The notes under the pieces are model-generated. The model worked only from the letters and a program-made list of their open reading frames with translations, ran no database searches and had not been told where the DNA came from. The position numbers and the translations under genes were made by a program. This document shows positions 52,699-62,130 of a stretch of DNA of 64,000 nucleotides, in pieces; position 1 is the stretch's first letter, and every line of letters starts with the position of its first letter. Origin of the DNA: Inquilinus ginsengisoli_B (GTDB lineage: Bacteria > Pseudomonadota > Alphaproteobacteria > DSM-16000 > Inquilinaceae); assembly GCF_050434925.1 (NCBI RefSeq), contig NZ_JBNDJK010000001.1, forward strand, positions 3,596,001-3,660,000, written 5' to 3'.

Positions 52699-55158
52699 TC
52701 ACACGTCCAGGTTCGTCACCTTCAGCGCGTTCTCCTGGATGAAGTCGCGGCGCGGCTCGACCACGTCGCCCATCAGGGTGGAGAACACCTCCTCGGCGTC
52801 GTCGGCGTGCTTGACCTCGACCCGCAGCAGCACCCGGGCGTTGGGGTCCAGCGTGGTCTCCCACAGCTGGTCCGGGTTCATCTCGCCCAGGCCCTTGTAG
52901 CGCTGCACGGCCAGGCCCTTGCGGCCCTGCTCCAGCACCCGGTCGATCAGGTCGATCGGGCCGGTGATCGGCCATTCCTGGGCGGCGCCCTTCGGGTTCA
53001 TCCAGGTCAGCACGCCAGGCCGCTTGTACAGCGCCTGCAGCTCCCCGGCCAAACGGTCGAGCTTGTGCGCCTCGATCGAGCGGATGATGTCGGAATCGAT
53101 GATCCGGCCCTCGGTCACCCCGCGCAGGGTGCGGCGGAACGCCAGCCCGCCTGGCTGGTTGCCCTGCGGCGGCAGCTGCGATCCCTGCCAGCCGCGCTCG
53201 AACTCCGGCTCCAGCGCGTCGAGCCGGTTGGAGATGTAGGTCGCCGTCTCCGTGGCCAGCGTCGGGTCGTTGACGATGCGCGAGGCCAGCGCGCCGGCGA
53301 TCGCCACCTGCTCGACCACCATGCGGCTGCCGACCTTGCGGATCAGCGGGGTCAGCTGATGCTTCACCTCCAGCGCCTGCACGATCCGGTCGCGCAGGTC
53401 GTTGCCGCCCACCTGGGCCCCGTCGAACGGGGTGAACACCAGGTCGCGCATGCCGCTGTCGATCAGATAGGCCTCGAGCGCGGAATCGTCCTTCAGATAC
53501 ACCGCCTCCTTGCCGCGGGCGGCGCGGTACAGCGGCGGCTGGGCGATATAGAGGTAACCGCGCTCGATCAGCTCCGGCATCTGCCGGTAGAAGAAGGTCA
53601 GCAGCAGGGTGCGGATATGGCTGCCGTCCACATCGGCGTCGGTCATGATGATGATGCGGTGGTAGCGCGCCTTGTCGGCGTTGAACTCGTCGCGGATGCT
53701 GGTGCCCAGCGCCGTGATCAGCGTGCCGATCTCGGCCGAGCCCAGCATCTTGTCGATCCGCGCCCGCTCGACGTTCAGGATCTTGCCGCGCAGCGGCAGG
53801 ATGGCCTGGAACTTGCGGTCGCGGCCCTGCTTGGCGGAGCCGCCGGCGCTGTCGCCCTCGACCAGGAAGATCTCCGATTCCGCCGGGTCGCGGTTCTGGC
53901 AGTCGGCCAGCTTGCCGGGCAGGGAGGCGAAGTCGAGCGCGCCCTTCCGCCGGGTCAGGTCGCGCGCCTTGCGCGCCGCCTCGCGGGCCGTGGCAGCCTC
54001 GACCGCCTTCTGGATCACCCGCTTGGCGTCGTTCGGGTGCTCCTCGAACCAGGTCGCCAGCATCTCGCTGACCACCGACTCGACCACCGGCCGGACCTCG
54101 GAGGAGACCAGCTTGTCCTTGGTCTGGCTGGAGAATTTCGGGTCGGGCACCTTCACCGACAGGACGCAGCTCAAGCCCTCGCGGGCGTCGTCGCCGGTCA
54201 GCGCCACCTTCTCCTTCTTCAGGATGCCGCTTTCGGTGGCGTAGGCGTTGACCTGCCGCGTCAGCGCGCCGCGGAACCCGGCCAGGTGCGAGCCGCCGTC
54301 ACGCTGCGGGATGTTGTTGGTGAAGCACAGCATGGTCTCGTGGTAGCTGTCGTTCCACTGCATCGCCACTTCGACCGTGATGCCGTCGCGCTCCGTCGTC
54401 ACCGTGATCGGCTCGCCATGCAGCGGCTGCTTGGCCTTGTCGAGATAGGCGACGAAGGCCTTCAGCCCGCCCTCGTAATGCATCTCGACGACCCGCGGCT
54501 CCGGCCCGCGCGCATCGGTCAGGGTCAGCGCGACGCCGGAGTTCAGGAAGGCCAGCTCGCGCAGCCGGTGCTCCAGCGTGCCGAAATCGAACTCGGTCTT
54601 GGTGAAGGTCTTGGTCGAGGGCAGGAAGGTGACGTGGGTGCCGCGGTTCTGGCCTTGCGGCCCGACGACGGCCAGCGGCGCCTCGCTCTCGCCGTCGTGG
54701 AAGCGCATGAACCATTCATGGCCGTCGCGGAAGATCCGCAGGTCCAGCGTCTCCGACAGCGCATTGACCACCGAGACGCCGACGCCGTGCAGGCCGCCCG
54801 ACACCTTGTAGGAGTTCTGGTTGAACTTGCCGCCGGCATGCAGCTGGGTCATCACCACCTCGGCGGCGCTGATGCCCTCCTCCTCATGGATCGCGACCGG
54901 GATGCCGCGGCCGTTGTCGGTCACCTGGACCGAGCCGTCGGCGTTCAGCGTCACCGTGACGGTGTCGCAGTATCCGGCCAGGGCCTCGTCGATGGCGTTG
55001 TCGACGACCTCGTACACCATGTGGTGCAGGCCGGACCCGTCATCGGTGTCGCCGATATACATGCCCGGCCGTTTGCGCACCGCCTCGAGGCCGCGCAGCA
55101 CGGTGATGGAGCCGGCATCATAGGCGGCTTCGTTGTTCGGGATCGCAGAGTCCGACAT
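52699..55158 (-). CDS. gyrB: DNA gyrase subunit B
   Basis: ATPase subunit of gyrase, which supercoils DNA with GyrA. The 819-residue protein has the GHKL ATPase motifs (YEVVDNAIDEALAGYCD, VTDNGRGIPVAIHEEEGISA, SGGLHGVGVSVVNALSE), the transducer domain, the TOPRIM motifs IFLVEGDSAGGSAKQGRDRK and IIIMTDADVDGSHIRTLLLT, and the C-terminal QRYKGLGEMNPDQLWETTLD. ATG 55158 begins MSDSAIPNNEAAYDAGS. It follows recF by 5 bp. If the ParE-like toxin encoded at 24972 is gyrase-directed, this would be its target. Confidence 0.98.
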   Translation of the reverse strand: MSDSAIPNNEAAYDAGSITVLRGLEAVRKRPGMYIGDTDDGSGLHHMVYEVVDNAIDEALAGYCDTVTVTLNADGSVQVTDNGRGIPVAIHEEEGISAAEVVMTQLHAGGKFNQNSYKVSGGLHGVGVSVVNALSETLDLRIFRDGHEWFMRFHDGESEAPLAVVGPQGQNRGTHVTFLPSTKTFTKTEFDFGTLEHRLRELAFLNSGVALTLTDARGPEPRVVEMHYEGGLKAFVAYLDKAKQPLHGEPITVTTERDGITVEVAMQWNDSYHETMLCFTNNIPQRDGGSHLAGFRGALTRQVNAYATESGILKKEKVALTGDDAREGLSCVLSVKVPDPKFSSQTKDKLVSSEVRPVVESVVSEMLATWFEEHPNDAKRVIQKAVEAATAREAARKARDLTRRKGALDFASLPGKLADCQNRDPAESEIFLVEGDSAGGSAKQGRDRKFQAILPLRGKILNVERARIDKMLGSAEIGTLITALGTSIRDEFNADKARYHRIIIMTDADVDGSHIRTLLLTFFYRQMPELIERGYLYIAQPPLYRAARGKEAVYLKDDSALEAYLIDSGMRDLVFTPFDGAQVGGNDLRDRIVQALEVKHQLTPLIRKVGSRMVVEQVAIAGALASRIVNDPTLATETATYISNRLDALEPEFERGWQGSQLPPQGNQPGGLAFRRTLRGVTEGRIIDSDIIRSIEAHKLDRLAGELQALYKRPGVLTWMNPKGAAQEWPITGPIDLIDRVLEQGRKGLAVQRYKGLGEMNPDQLWETTLDPNARVLLRVEVKHADDAEEVFSTLMGDVVEPRRDFIQENALKVTNLDV

Positions 55159-55163
55159 ACTTC

Positions 55164-56351
55164 TCATCCATTTCCAACGGCTTCCCGGACCGTCACCCGG
55201 GCGTCGTCGACGCCGAGGTGACGGGCCCGGTTCCCGAGCGGCGCGAACAGCGCCGGATCGGTGCCGGTCATCCAAGCCTGGGCGCCGAGCGCCAGGATCT
55301 CCTCGTACAGCGCCGCCCGACGGGCCTCGTCGAGATGCGCTGCCACCTCGTCGAGGAGCAGCAGGGGCGGGGCGCCGCGTTCCCCGGCGAGCAGGCGCGC
55401 ATTGGCAAGAACGATGCCGATCAGGAGCGCCTTCTGCTCGCCGGTCGAGCACTGCGCCGCCGGCATCGCCTTGGCCCGGTGATGGACGGACAGGTCGCTG
55501 CGGTGCGGACCTTCCGTCGCGGCTCCGGCCGCAGCGTCGATGCGGCGATTATCGCACAAAAGGTTACGAAAAGCCTCTTCTGCATCGACCGCCGGCCGAT
55601 CCTCAAGCCACGCCTCGATCCGGCCTTCGACGGCCAGTTCGGCGCGGGGAAAGGGGCCTTCGATCATCAGCGACTCGGCGCCGCGCAGCCGCGCCACCAG
55701 CTCGCGCCGGGCGGCGGCGACGGCGGTGCCGGTGGTCGCCATCGTGTCCTCCAGCGCCGCCAGCCAGGCCGGGTCGGCGCGGAGTTCCTTCAAGAGGCGA
55801 TTGCGCTCGCGCATCGCCCGCTCATAGGCGCCGAGCTGCCCGGCATGGTCCGGGTGGAAGCCGAACACCAGCCGGTCCAGGAAGCGGCGGCGCTGGCTGG
55901 CGGCGTCGCCGAACAGCCGGTCCATCTGCGGCGTCAGCCAGACCATCGGCGCCCGGGCGCCGAACGCCGCCTGGCTCGGCGCCGGCCGGCCGTCGATCTG
56001 CACGGCGCGGCGGCCCTCGCCGGGCTCCAGCTGCGTGCCGAGCGCGATCTCGCCGGTCGGGGTCAGCAGTTTGGCCGCCACCGCCCAGCCGGCGCCGCCC
56101 GTGGCCTGGCGGCGCGTCACCTCCGGCAGCGGTGCCCGGCGCAGGCCGCGGCCCGGCGACAGGAAGGACACGGCCTCCAGCAGGTTGGTCTTGCCGGCGC
56201 CGTTCGGCCCGGTCAGCACCACCGGGCGAGGGTCCAGCTCGATCCGCAGCTGGCCGTAGCAGCGGAACTCGGTCAGCGTCAGGCGCGTCACCGCGATCCG
56301 GGCGAGACGCCCGGAGGCAGGCGCCTGCTCCGGCATGGGGGCCTGGGACAT
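55164..56351 (-). CDS. recF: DNA replication and repair protein RecF
   Basis: SMC-like ATPase that loads RecA at gaps. The 395-residue protein has RLTLTEFRCYGQLRIELDPR, Walker A LTGPNGAGKTNLLEAVSFLS, QMDRLFGDAASQRRRFLDRL, the signature QCSTGEQKALLIGIVLANAR and Walker B PPLLLLDEVAAHLDEARRAA. ATG 56351 is preferred to the in-frame TTG at 56360. Standard position between dnaN and gyrB, with a 5-bp gap to gyrB. Confidence 0.97.
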   Translation of the reverse strand: MSQAPMPEQAPASGRLARIAVTRLTLTEFRCYGQLRIELDPRPVVLTGPNGAGKTNLLEAVSFLSPGRGLRRAPLPEVTRRQATGGAGWAVAAKLLTPTGEIALGTQLEPGEGRRAVQIDGRPAPSQAAFGARAPMVWLTPQMDRLFGDAASQRRRFLDRLVFGFHPDHAGQLGAYERAMRERNRLLKELRADPAWLAALEDTMATTGTAVAAARRELVARLRGAESLMIEGPFPRAELAVEGRIEAWLEDRPAVDAEEAFRNLLCDNRRIDAAAGAATEGPHRSDLSVHHRAKAMPAAQCSTGEQKALLIGIVLANARLLAGERGAPPLLLLDEVAAHLDEARRAALYEEILALGAQAWMTGTDPALFAPLGNRARHLGVDDARVTVREAVGNG

Positions 56352-56414
56352 GTGGCTCAAGGCATCCGAAGCGGATGCTTCGCTCCACTCGCCCGCTGTC
56401 CTTTGGTCAAGCCG

Positions 56415-57548
56415 TCACACCCGCATCGGCATCAGCACGTACAGCGCGCTGGAATCGGCGGTGTCGCGGACGATGGTCGGCGATCCGGCATCGGCCATGG
56501 CGAAGCGGGCGCCGTCGCCCTCGATCTGCTGGGTGATATCCAGGAGATAGCGGCTGTTGAAGCCGATCTCGATCTTCGCCGCCTCGTAGCTGACCTCGAT
56601 CTCCTCGGTGGCGCTGCCCTGCTCGGCCGAATTGGCCGACAGCGTCAGCGAGCCGTTCTCGATCGTCAGCTTCACCGCCCGGCTCTTCTCGGTCGAGATG
56701 GTGGAGACGCGGTCGACCGCCTTGGCGAACTCCTTGGCGTCGACCTCCAGGATCTTGTCGTTGCCGCTCGGGATCACCCGCTCATATTCCGGGAAGGTGC
56801 CGTCGATCAGCTTCGAGGTCAGCACCACGCCGTCGCCCGCGCTGCCCGGCAGGGTGAAGCGGGTCTTGGTCTCGGACAGCTGCACCTCGACCGTCTCGCC
56901 GCTCTCGTCCAAGAGCTTGCGCAGCTCCATCACGGTCTTGCGCGGCACGATCACGCCGGGGATGCCGTCGGCGCCGTCCGGCAGCGGCATCTCGACCCGG
57001 GCCAGGCGGTGGCCGTCGGTGGCGACGGCGCGCAGCACCGGCACCGTGTCGGCCGTGGCGGCGTGCAGGTAGATGCCATTCAGGTAGTAGCGCGTCTCCT
57101 CGGTCGAGATCGCGAACTTGGTCCGGTCGATCATCACCCGCAGGTCGCCGGCGGCGATGGTGAAGCGGTGGCTCAGCTCGCCGCCCGCCATGCTCGGGAA
57201 ATCCTCGACCGGCAGGCAGCCGAGCCGGAAGTTCGACCGGCCGGCGCGCAGCGTCAGCGTCCCGCCGTCGGGGTTGGTCTCGATCTCGACCTGGCTGCCG
57301 TCCGGCAGCTTGCGGACGATGTCGTACAGGGTGTGGGCCGGGGCGGTGGTGCCGCCCGGGGCCTGGATCTCCGCCGGCACGGATTCGACGATCTCGAGAT
57401 CCATGTCGGTGGCCGTCAGGCGCAGCGCGCCGCCCTCGGCGCGCAGCAGGATATTGGACAGGATCGGGATGGTGTTGCGCCGCTCGACGACGCTCTGCAC
57501 ATGGCTCAGGCCCTTGAGAAGGGCAGCGCGCTCGATGATCAGCTTCAT
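56415..57548 (-). CDS. dnaN: DNA polymerase III beta sliding clamp
   Basis: Ring-shaped processivity clamp. The 377-residue protein has the three clamp domains: MKLIIERAALLKGLSHVQSV with NTIPILSNILLRAEGGALRL, then FAISTEETRYYLNGIYLH with LRAVATDGHRLARVEMPLPD, and NSRYLLDITQQIEGDGARFA with the C-terminal YVLMPMRV that lines the partner-binding pocket. ATG 57548 is used. It lies 63 bp before recF and 186 bp after dnaA on the same strand, the ancestral order. Confidence 0.98.
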   Translation of the reverse strand: MKLIIERAALLKGLSHVQSVVERRNTIPILSNILLRAEGGALRLTATDMDLEIVESVPAEIQAPGGTTAPAHTLYDIVRKLPDGSQVEIETNPDGGTLTLRAGRSNFRLGCLPVEDFPSMAGGELSHRFTIAAGDLRVMIDRTKFAISTEETRYYLNGIYLHAATADTVPVLRAVATDGHRLARVEMPLPDGADGIPGVIVPRKTVMELRKLLDESGETVEVQLSETKTRFTLPGSAGDGVVLTSKLIDGTFPEYERVIPSGNDKILEVDAKEFAKAVDRVSTISTEKSRAVKLTIENGSLTLSANSAEQGSATEEIEVSYEAAKIEIGFNSRYLLDITQQIEGDGARFAMADAGSPTIVRDTADSSALYVLMPMRV

Positions 57549-57734
57549 CCCGATTCCACTTCGACGATGCCGGCCGCCGGACTGGGTCATCGGGGCGGGC
57601 CAGGGGCCCGGCCGACGCGGCGGGGGCGCACTATAGCCGAAAGCTTGCGGCGGTGGCGAGAGGCAGGCGCAGGGCCGGACACGGCTTCGGACAGATTCTC
57701 CGGCCGCCCGGTCCAGCTCCAGGTTGGGACCGGC

Positions 57735-59138
57735 TCAGACCTGCAGCATGCGGCGCAGCAGCTCGACATCCTCGGCGAAGGAGCGGTCCTCGCTGCACAG
57801 CTCCTCGATCCGGCGCACGGCGTGTATCACCGTGGTGTGATCGCGGCCGCCGAACTTGCGGCCGATCTCCGGCAGCGAGCGGGGGGTGAGCTGCTTCGAC
57901 AGGTACATCGCCACCTGGCGCGGCCGGGCCACGGTGCGGGCGCGGCGGGCCGAATGCATGTCGGCGACCTTGATGTTGTAGTGCTCCGCCACCCGCTTCT
58001 GGATCTCGTCGATGGTGACCCGGCGGTCGGAGGCGCGCAGCAGGTCGTGCAGCAGCTCCTGGGTCGATTCCATCGTGATCGGCCGGTGCACCAGCTCGGC
58101 ATGGGCGGTGATGCGGTTCAACGCCCCCTCCAGCTCCCGCACATTGGAGGTGATCTTGTGGGCCAGGAACTCCATCACCTTGGCCGGGATGTCGACCCGG
58201 GCGGTCTCCGCCTTGGCCTGCAGGATGCCCAGCCGCAGCTCATAGGTGGTGGGGTGGATGTCGGCGACCAGGCCCCAGCCGAGGCGGGAGCGCAGCCGCT
58301 CTTCCATGCCTTCGAGATCGGAGGGCGACTTGTCGGCCGAGATCACCACCTGGCGGTTCTGGTCCACCAGGGCGTTGAAGGTGTGGAAGAACTCCTCCTG
58401 GGTGGAGTCCTTGCCGGAGATGAACTGCACGTCGTCGATCATCAGCACGTCGACCGACCGGAACATCTCCTTGAACGTCATCGTGTCCTTGAACCGCAGG
58501 GCACGGATGAACTGGTACATGAACTTCTCGGCGGACATGTAGAGCACGCGCCGCTCGGGATGCTTCTGCCGGATGTGCCAGGCGATGGCGTGCATCAGAT
58601 GGGTCTTGCCCAGCCCCACCCCGCCATAGAGGAACAGCGGGTTGAAGGTGACGCTGTTGGCCTCCGCCACCCGGCGGGCGGCGGCATGGGCCAGCTCGTT
58701 CGGCTTGCCGACCACGAAATTGTCGAAGGTGAAGCGCTGGTCCAGCACGGCGCCGAATTCCGCCGCCGACTCGGGCGGGCGCTCCGATTTTGCCGCCGGC
58801 GACTCGGCGCGCGAGGCCGGTGCGGTCGCGGCGGGCGTGGCTGCGGCGACCGGCTTAGCTGCCAGACGGTCGGGCACCACGATCACGTCCACGCTGTGGA
58901 TGTCCGGATTCTCGGAATGCCAGAGGTTGCGGATGCGGTCGGCGTAATGGGCGGCCACCCAGTCGCGCATGAAGCGGGTGGGGGCGGCGATGCGGACCTC
59001 GCCGCCCTCGAGATCGACGACGACGACCGGGCGCAGCCAACTCTTGAAGGCGCCTTCGCCCACCTCGTCGCGCATGCGGCCGCAGACCCGGGCCCATTGC
59101 TGCTCGATCGATGCGATGACTCCCCCCATCGACGACAT
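57735..59138 (-). CDS. dnaA: Chromosomal replication initiator DnaA
   Basis: AAA+ initiator that binds and melts oriC. The 467-residue protein has domain I (VIASIEQQWARVCGRMRDEV, FKSWLRPVVVVDLEGGEVRI), an Ala/Pro-rich domain II (about 110-150), domain III with FTFDNFVVGKPNELAHAAAR, Walker A LYGGVGLGKTHLMHAIAWHI, Walker B VDVLMIDDVQFISGKDSTQE and NVRELEGALNRITAHAELV, and domain IV with the DNA-binding signature GRKFGGRDHTTVIHAVRRIE. ATG 59138 is preferred because GGAAGG precedes it. Two GACTC (GANTC) sites flank the start (59118-59122, 59160-59164), so CcrM methylation could affect its expression. Confidence 0.98.
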   Translation of the reverse strand: MSSMGGVIASIEQQWARVCGRMRDEVGEGAFKSWLRPVVVVDLEGGEVRIAAPTRFMRDWVAAHYADRIRNLWHSENPDIHSVDVIVVPDRLAAKPVAAATPAATAPASRAESPAAKSERPPESAAEFGAVLDQRFTFDNFVVGKPNELAHAAARRVAEANSVTFNPLFLYGGVGLGKTHLMHAIAWHIRQKHPERRVLYMSAEKFMYQFIRALRFKDTMTFKEMFRSVDVLMIDDVQFISGKDSTQEEFFHTFNALVDQNRQVVISADKSPSDLEGMEERLRSRLGWGLVADIHPTTYELRLGILQAKAETARVDIPAKVMEFLAHKITSNVRELEGALNRITAHAELVHRPITMESTQELLHDLLRASDRRVTIDEIQKRVAEHYNIKVADMHSARRARTVARPRQVAMYLSKQLTPRSLPEIGRKFGGRDHTTVIHAVRRIEELCSEDRSFAEDVELLRRMLQV

Positions 59139-59592
59139 GCTGCCTTCCGACCCCTCTTTGACTCCGGCGGCCGCGACGCGCTGCCCATCCACGACCCGGA
59201 CTGTACCTGTTCCTACCATCAGCGGCACCCGATGTCCGATGCGCGGCTGCCATGCTCCAGAACTCAAACCGTAATAATCACAGTATCACGACCGACGTGC
59301 AGGAACAATTCCTCGCAGCCACTTACGAAGCTAACGAAGATGCAAATAAAGGTCAGATAAATACCGCCGAGGTGCGCTCTTGGACTTCCGCCGGTCTTCG
59401 TGATGAAGGCCGGTAGTCGGGCAGGTTGTGTCCTGAGGCGATCTTCAACCTGCCGACAGCAGGCGAAAGGCAATCATATGCAGGGTGGGCGAGGGCTGGC
59501 AACGGAACAAATCCGGACCACCACAAAACGCAAAAAACGGTCCCGGACCGCGGCAGGTTGTGCCGCATCCACCGTTCCCCGGACATGAGAAA
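59139..59592. other. dnaA upstream region, origin candidate without clear DnaA boxes
   Basis: A 454-bp gap between dnaA and rpsT. It contains an AT-rich stretch (about 59265-59370), a hairpin with GTCGGGCAGGTTG at 59416-59428 and CAACCTGCCGAC at 59446-59457, and a repeat of GGCAGGTTGTG at about 59552. I could not find good TTATNCACA boxes on either strand, so oriC may lie elsewhere, as in several alphaproteobacteria. Confidence 0.4.
59280..59308 (-). promoter_or_regulatory. Candidate sigma-70-type dnaA promoter
   Basis: On the minus strand TTGTTC (59303-59308) and TACTGT (59280-59285) are 17 bp apart, about 140 bp upstream of the dnaA start, within the most AT-rich part of the gap. Read by eye; not verified. 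Confidence 0.45.
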
Positions 59593-59624
59593 AGCCGTTC
59601 CGCGGCTGCCGCCGCGGAACGGCT
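59593..59624 (-). terminator. Intrinsic terminator of rpsT
   Basis: Perfect 14-bp stem AGCCGTTCCGCGGC/GCCGCGGAACGGCT with a 4-base loop, followed on the minus strand by TTTTCTC. Starts 18 bp after the rpsT stop codon. Confidence 0.88.
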
Positions 59625-59641
59625 CCTCACATAATTCTGGC

Positions 59642-59902
59642 CTAGAGGGCCTTGATGCGGCCGGACAGGCGCGACAGCTTGCGCGCGACCGTATTCTTCT
59701 GCAGCACGCCCTTGGTGACGCCGCGATGCATCTCCGGCTGCGCCGCCTTCAAGGCCTCGGCCGCGGCGGCCTTGTCGCCGGACTCGATCGCCACCTCGAC
59801 CTTCTTGACGAAGGTGCGGATGCGGCTGATGCGGTTGCGGTTGACGACCGTGCGACGCTCGGTCTGGCGGATGCGCTTCTCGGCGGACTTGTGGTTGGCC
59901 AT
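59642..59902 (-). CDS. rpsT: 30S ribosomal protein S20
   Basis: Primary 16S-rRNA-binding protein of the small subunit. The 86-residue basic protein reads ANHKSAEKRIRQTERRTVVN, RIRTFVKKVEVAIESGDKAA, and GVTKGVLQKNTVARKLSRLS, all canonical for S20. ATG 59902 is used. It sits just upstream of dnaA, a common alphaproteobacterial arrangement, and has its own terminator. Confidence 0.98.
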   Translation of the reverse strand: MANHKSAEKRIRQTERRTVVNRNRISRIRTFVKKVEVAIESGDKAAAAEALKAAQPEMHRGVTKGVLQKNTVARKLSRLSGRIKAL

Positions 59903-60066
59903 TGTCGGTCCCAGTTCGGGCCAACGACGGCCCCAAGAAAATCGAGGGCGCTTGATAGTCCCTCCGCGCCCGGGCGTCAAGACGAGTCTCGGCGCCTCAC
60001 GCTGCGGAGGCGTGGGCCGCTCGGCGGGGATTGGCAAGCCGGCTTCAATGTTCTATGTTTGTTCCT

Positions 60067-61173
60067 ATGTCGATCAAGCCCCCCGAACTCGACGAACTGC
60101 CGGACCAGCCGCGCAAGGGCCGCGGCGCGGTCAGCAACCATACCGGCCGCTTCGAGGCCGCGACCCGGCACCGGGTCGATGACGGCTGGGTGGGGATGGT
60201 GCCGGAGGATGAGGGGGAACCGCCGCTGCGCACGCAGCTGCATGTCGACACCGCCCGCACCATCATCACCCGCAACGACTCGCCGGACATCATGTTCGAC
60301 CGCTCGATCAACCCCTACCGGGGCTGCGAGCATGGCTGCATCTACTGCTTCGCCCGGCCGACCCATGCCTGGCTGGGCCTGTCGCCCGGCCTCGATTTCG
60401 AGACCCAGCTGTTCTACAAGCCGGACGCGCCGGAGTTGCTGGAGGCGGAGCTGCGGCGCCCCGGCTATGTCCCGGCCGTGATGGCGATGGGCACCAACAC
60501 CGACCCCTATCAGCCGATCGAGCGCGAGCTGAAGCTGACCCGCCGGGTGATCGAGGTGCTGTCGCGCTTCAACCATCCGCTCGGCATCGTCACCAAATCG
60601 GCGCTGATCACCCGCGACATCGACCTGCTGGCGCCGATGGCGGCGAAGGGGCTGGCGGCGGTCTGCATCTCGCTGTCGACGCTGGACCGCGAGCTGGCGC
60701 GGACACTGGAGCCGCGGGCGGCGACTCCGCCGCGCCGGCTGGAGACGATGCGCCAGCTGACCCAGGCCGGCATCCCAGTGATCGTGTTGACCTCGCCGAT
60801 GATCCCGGGCCTCAACGACCATTCGCTGGAGCAGGTGCTGGAGGCGGCGGTGAAGGCCGGGGCCACGGCGGCCGGCTGGACCCTGCTGCGGCTGCCGCTG
60901 GAGATCGCCGGCCTGTTTGAGGAATGGCTCAAGGCGCATGCGCCGGACCGGGCCGGGCGGGTGATGTCGCTGATCCGCCAGACCCGCGGCGGCCGGCTCT
61001 ACAAGTCGGGCTTCGGCGAGCGGCATCGCGGCGAGGGGCCGGTGGCCGACCTGATCCGCGCCCGCTTCAACCATGCCGTCCGCCGGCTCGGCCTCGACCG
61101 CAAGCGCTGGACCCTCGACACCACCCAGTTCTCCCCGCCGCCGCGGCCGGGGGATCAGATGAGTTTGTTCTGA
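60067..61173 (+). CDS. PA0069-family radical SAM protein
   Basis: A 368-residue radical SAM enzyme with the cluster motif CEHGCIYCFARP (CxxxCxxC) near residue 85 in the context INPYRGCEHGCIYCFARPTH, characteristic of the PA0069/SplB-like group. Other conserved parts are MAMGTNTDPYQPIERELKLT, VTKSALITRDIDLLAPMAAK, VLTSPMIPGLNDHSLEQVLE and SGFGERHRGEGPVADL. Substrate and role are unknown for the family. ATG 60067 (MSIKPP) is used; ATG 60055 is in frame. Divergent from rpsT with 164 bp between starts. Confidence 0.92.
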   Translation: MSIKPPELDELPDQPRKGRGAVSNHTGRFEAATRHRVDDGWVGMVPEDEGEPPLRTQLHVDTARTIITRNDSPDIMFDRSINPYRGCEHGCIYCFARPTHAWLGLSPGLDFETQLFYKPDAPELLEAELRRPGYVPAVMAMGTNTDPYQPIERELKLTRRVIEVLSRFNHPLGIVTKSALITRDIDLLAPMAAKGLAAVCISLSTLDRELARTLEPRAATPPRRLETMRQLTQAGIPVIVLTSPMIPGLNDHSLEQVLEAAVKAGATAAGWTLLRLPLEIAGLFEEWLKAHAPDRAGRVMSLIRQTRGGRLYKSGFGERHRGEGPVADLIRARFNHAVRRLGLDRKRWTLDTTQFSPPPRPGDQMSLF

Positions 61174-61183
61174 GGAGGGTTGG

Positions 61184-61411
61184 ATGACGGTCGTCATCGA
61201 GCTGCTGCGCGCCGTCCGTGCCGACGTGGCGGAGATGCGGTCGGAACAGCACGAACAGCGCGTGCGTCTTGCCGCGATCGAGCGGCATCTGGCGCATCTG
61301 GAGCGCGACGGTGCCGAGTTCCGCGCCGAAATCGGTGGACGATTCGATCGCATCCATGACCGGCTCGACCGGATCGAGCGTCGCCTCGACCTTTCGGATC
61401 AGCCCGCTTAG
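61184..61411 (+). CDS. Small coiled-coil protein
   Basis: A 75-residue, almost wholly helical protein with heptad repeats (IELLRAVRADVAEMRSEQHE, EIGGRFDRIHDRLDRIERRL) that predict a coiled coil. GAGGAGGG precedes ATG 61184 and the gene begins 10 bp after the radical SAM gene, so it is probably co-transcribed. Many bacteria carry similar short coiled-coil proteins; function unknown. Confidence 0.65.
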   Translation: MTVVIELLRAVRADVAEMRSEQHEQRVRLAAIERHLAHLERDGAEFRAEIGGRFDRIHDRLDRIERRLDLSDQPA

Positions 61412-61489
61412 CCGCATTCGGGCTGGAGGATGCTACGGGCTTGGCTCTTCGCCCCGCCGGCGCTATGCCCTGGGGGCAGGAGGGGCGGC

Positions 61490-62110
61490 ATGCCGGATTG
61501 GAGTCTCGAGATCGAGTGCGGCGCGCCGGTGCGGAACGTCGCCGGGCTGGACGAGGTCGGCCGCGGGCCGCTGGCCGGCCCGGTGCTGGCTGCAGCCGTG
61601 GTGCTGACCCGGCCGCTCGACCCCGATCTCGCGGGTCTTATAGATGACAGCAAGGTGCTGACGGCGCAGCGGCGCGAGGCGCTGGTGCCGCGCATCCGGG
61701 CGGTGGCGCAGGTCGGCATCGGCTGGGCCTCGGTCGAGGAGATCGACCGAATCAACATCCTTCAAGCCAGCATGCTGGCGATGCGGCGGGCGTTGGACGC
61801 CCTGCCGGAGCGTCCCGATTTCGCCCTAATCGACGGCAACAAGGTGCCCGACGGGTTGCCCTGCGACGGCCGCGCGGTGGTCGGCGGCGATGCCCTGTCG
61901 CTGTCGATCGCGGCGGCCTCGATCCTCGCAAAAGTTGTGCGCGACCACGAGATGTTGCGTCTCTCCACCCTCCATCGCGGCTATGGGTGGGAACGCAACG
62001 CCGGCTACGGCACGCCCGAGCATATCGCCGCGCTCGACCGGATCGGGATATGCGAGCATCACCGCCGATCGTTTGCCCCGGTGTTTCAGCGACTCGCCAT
62101 AACCGGCTGA
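61490..62110 (+). CDS. rnhB: Ribonuclease HII
   Basis: Removes RNA and single ribonucleotides from DNA hybrids. The 206-residue protein has the metal-binding NVAGLDEVGRGPLAGPVLAA with the DE pair at about residues 21-22, LIDDSKVLTAQRREAL, FALIDGNKVPDGL with the third acidic ligand, SIAAASILAKVVRDHEM with the fourth, and GYGWERNAGYGTPEHIAAL. ATG 61490 has GCAGGAGGGG upstream; the frame opening at 61430 lacks one. Lies just upstream of ccrM, the common alphaproteobacterial order. Confidence 0.97.
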   Translation: MPDWSLEIECGAPVRNVAGLDEVGRGPLAGPVLAAAVVLTRPLDPDLAGLIDDSKVLTAQRREALVPRIRAVAQVGIGWASVEEIDRINILQASMLAMRRALDALPERPDFALIDGNKVPDGLPCDGRAVVGGDALSLSIAAASILAKVVRDHEMLRLSTLHRGYGWERNAGYGTPEHIAALDRIGICEHHRRSFAPVFQRLAITG

Positions 62111-62130
62111 TTCGAAGGGGTATTGACGCC

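Noticed and set aside
55218..59360. Plus-strand open frame of 1380 codons across recF, dnaN and dnaA
   Set aside because: It is antisense to four certain genes and has the Arg/Gly/His-rich composition of a GC-rich shadow frame.
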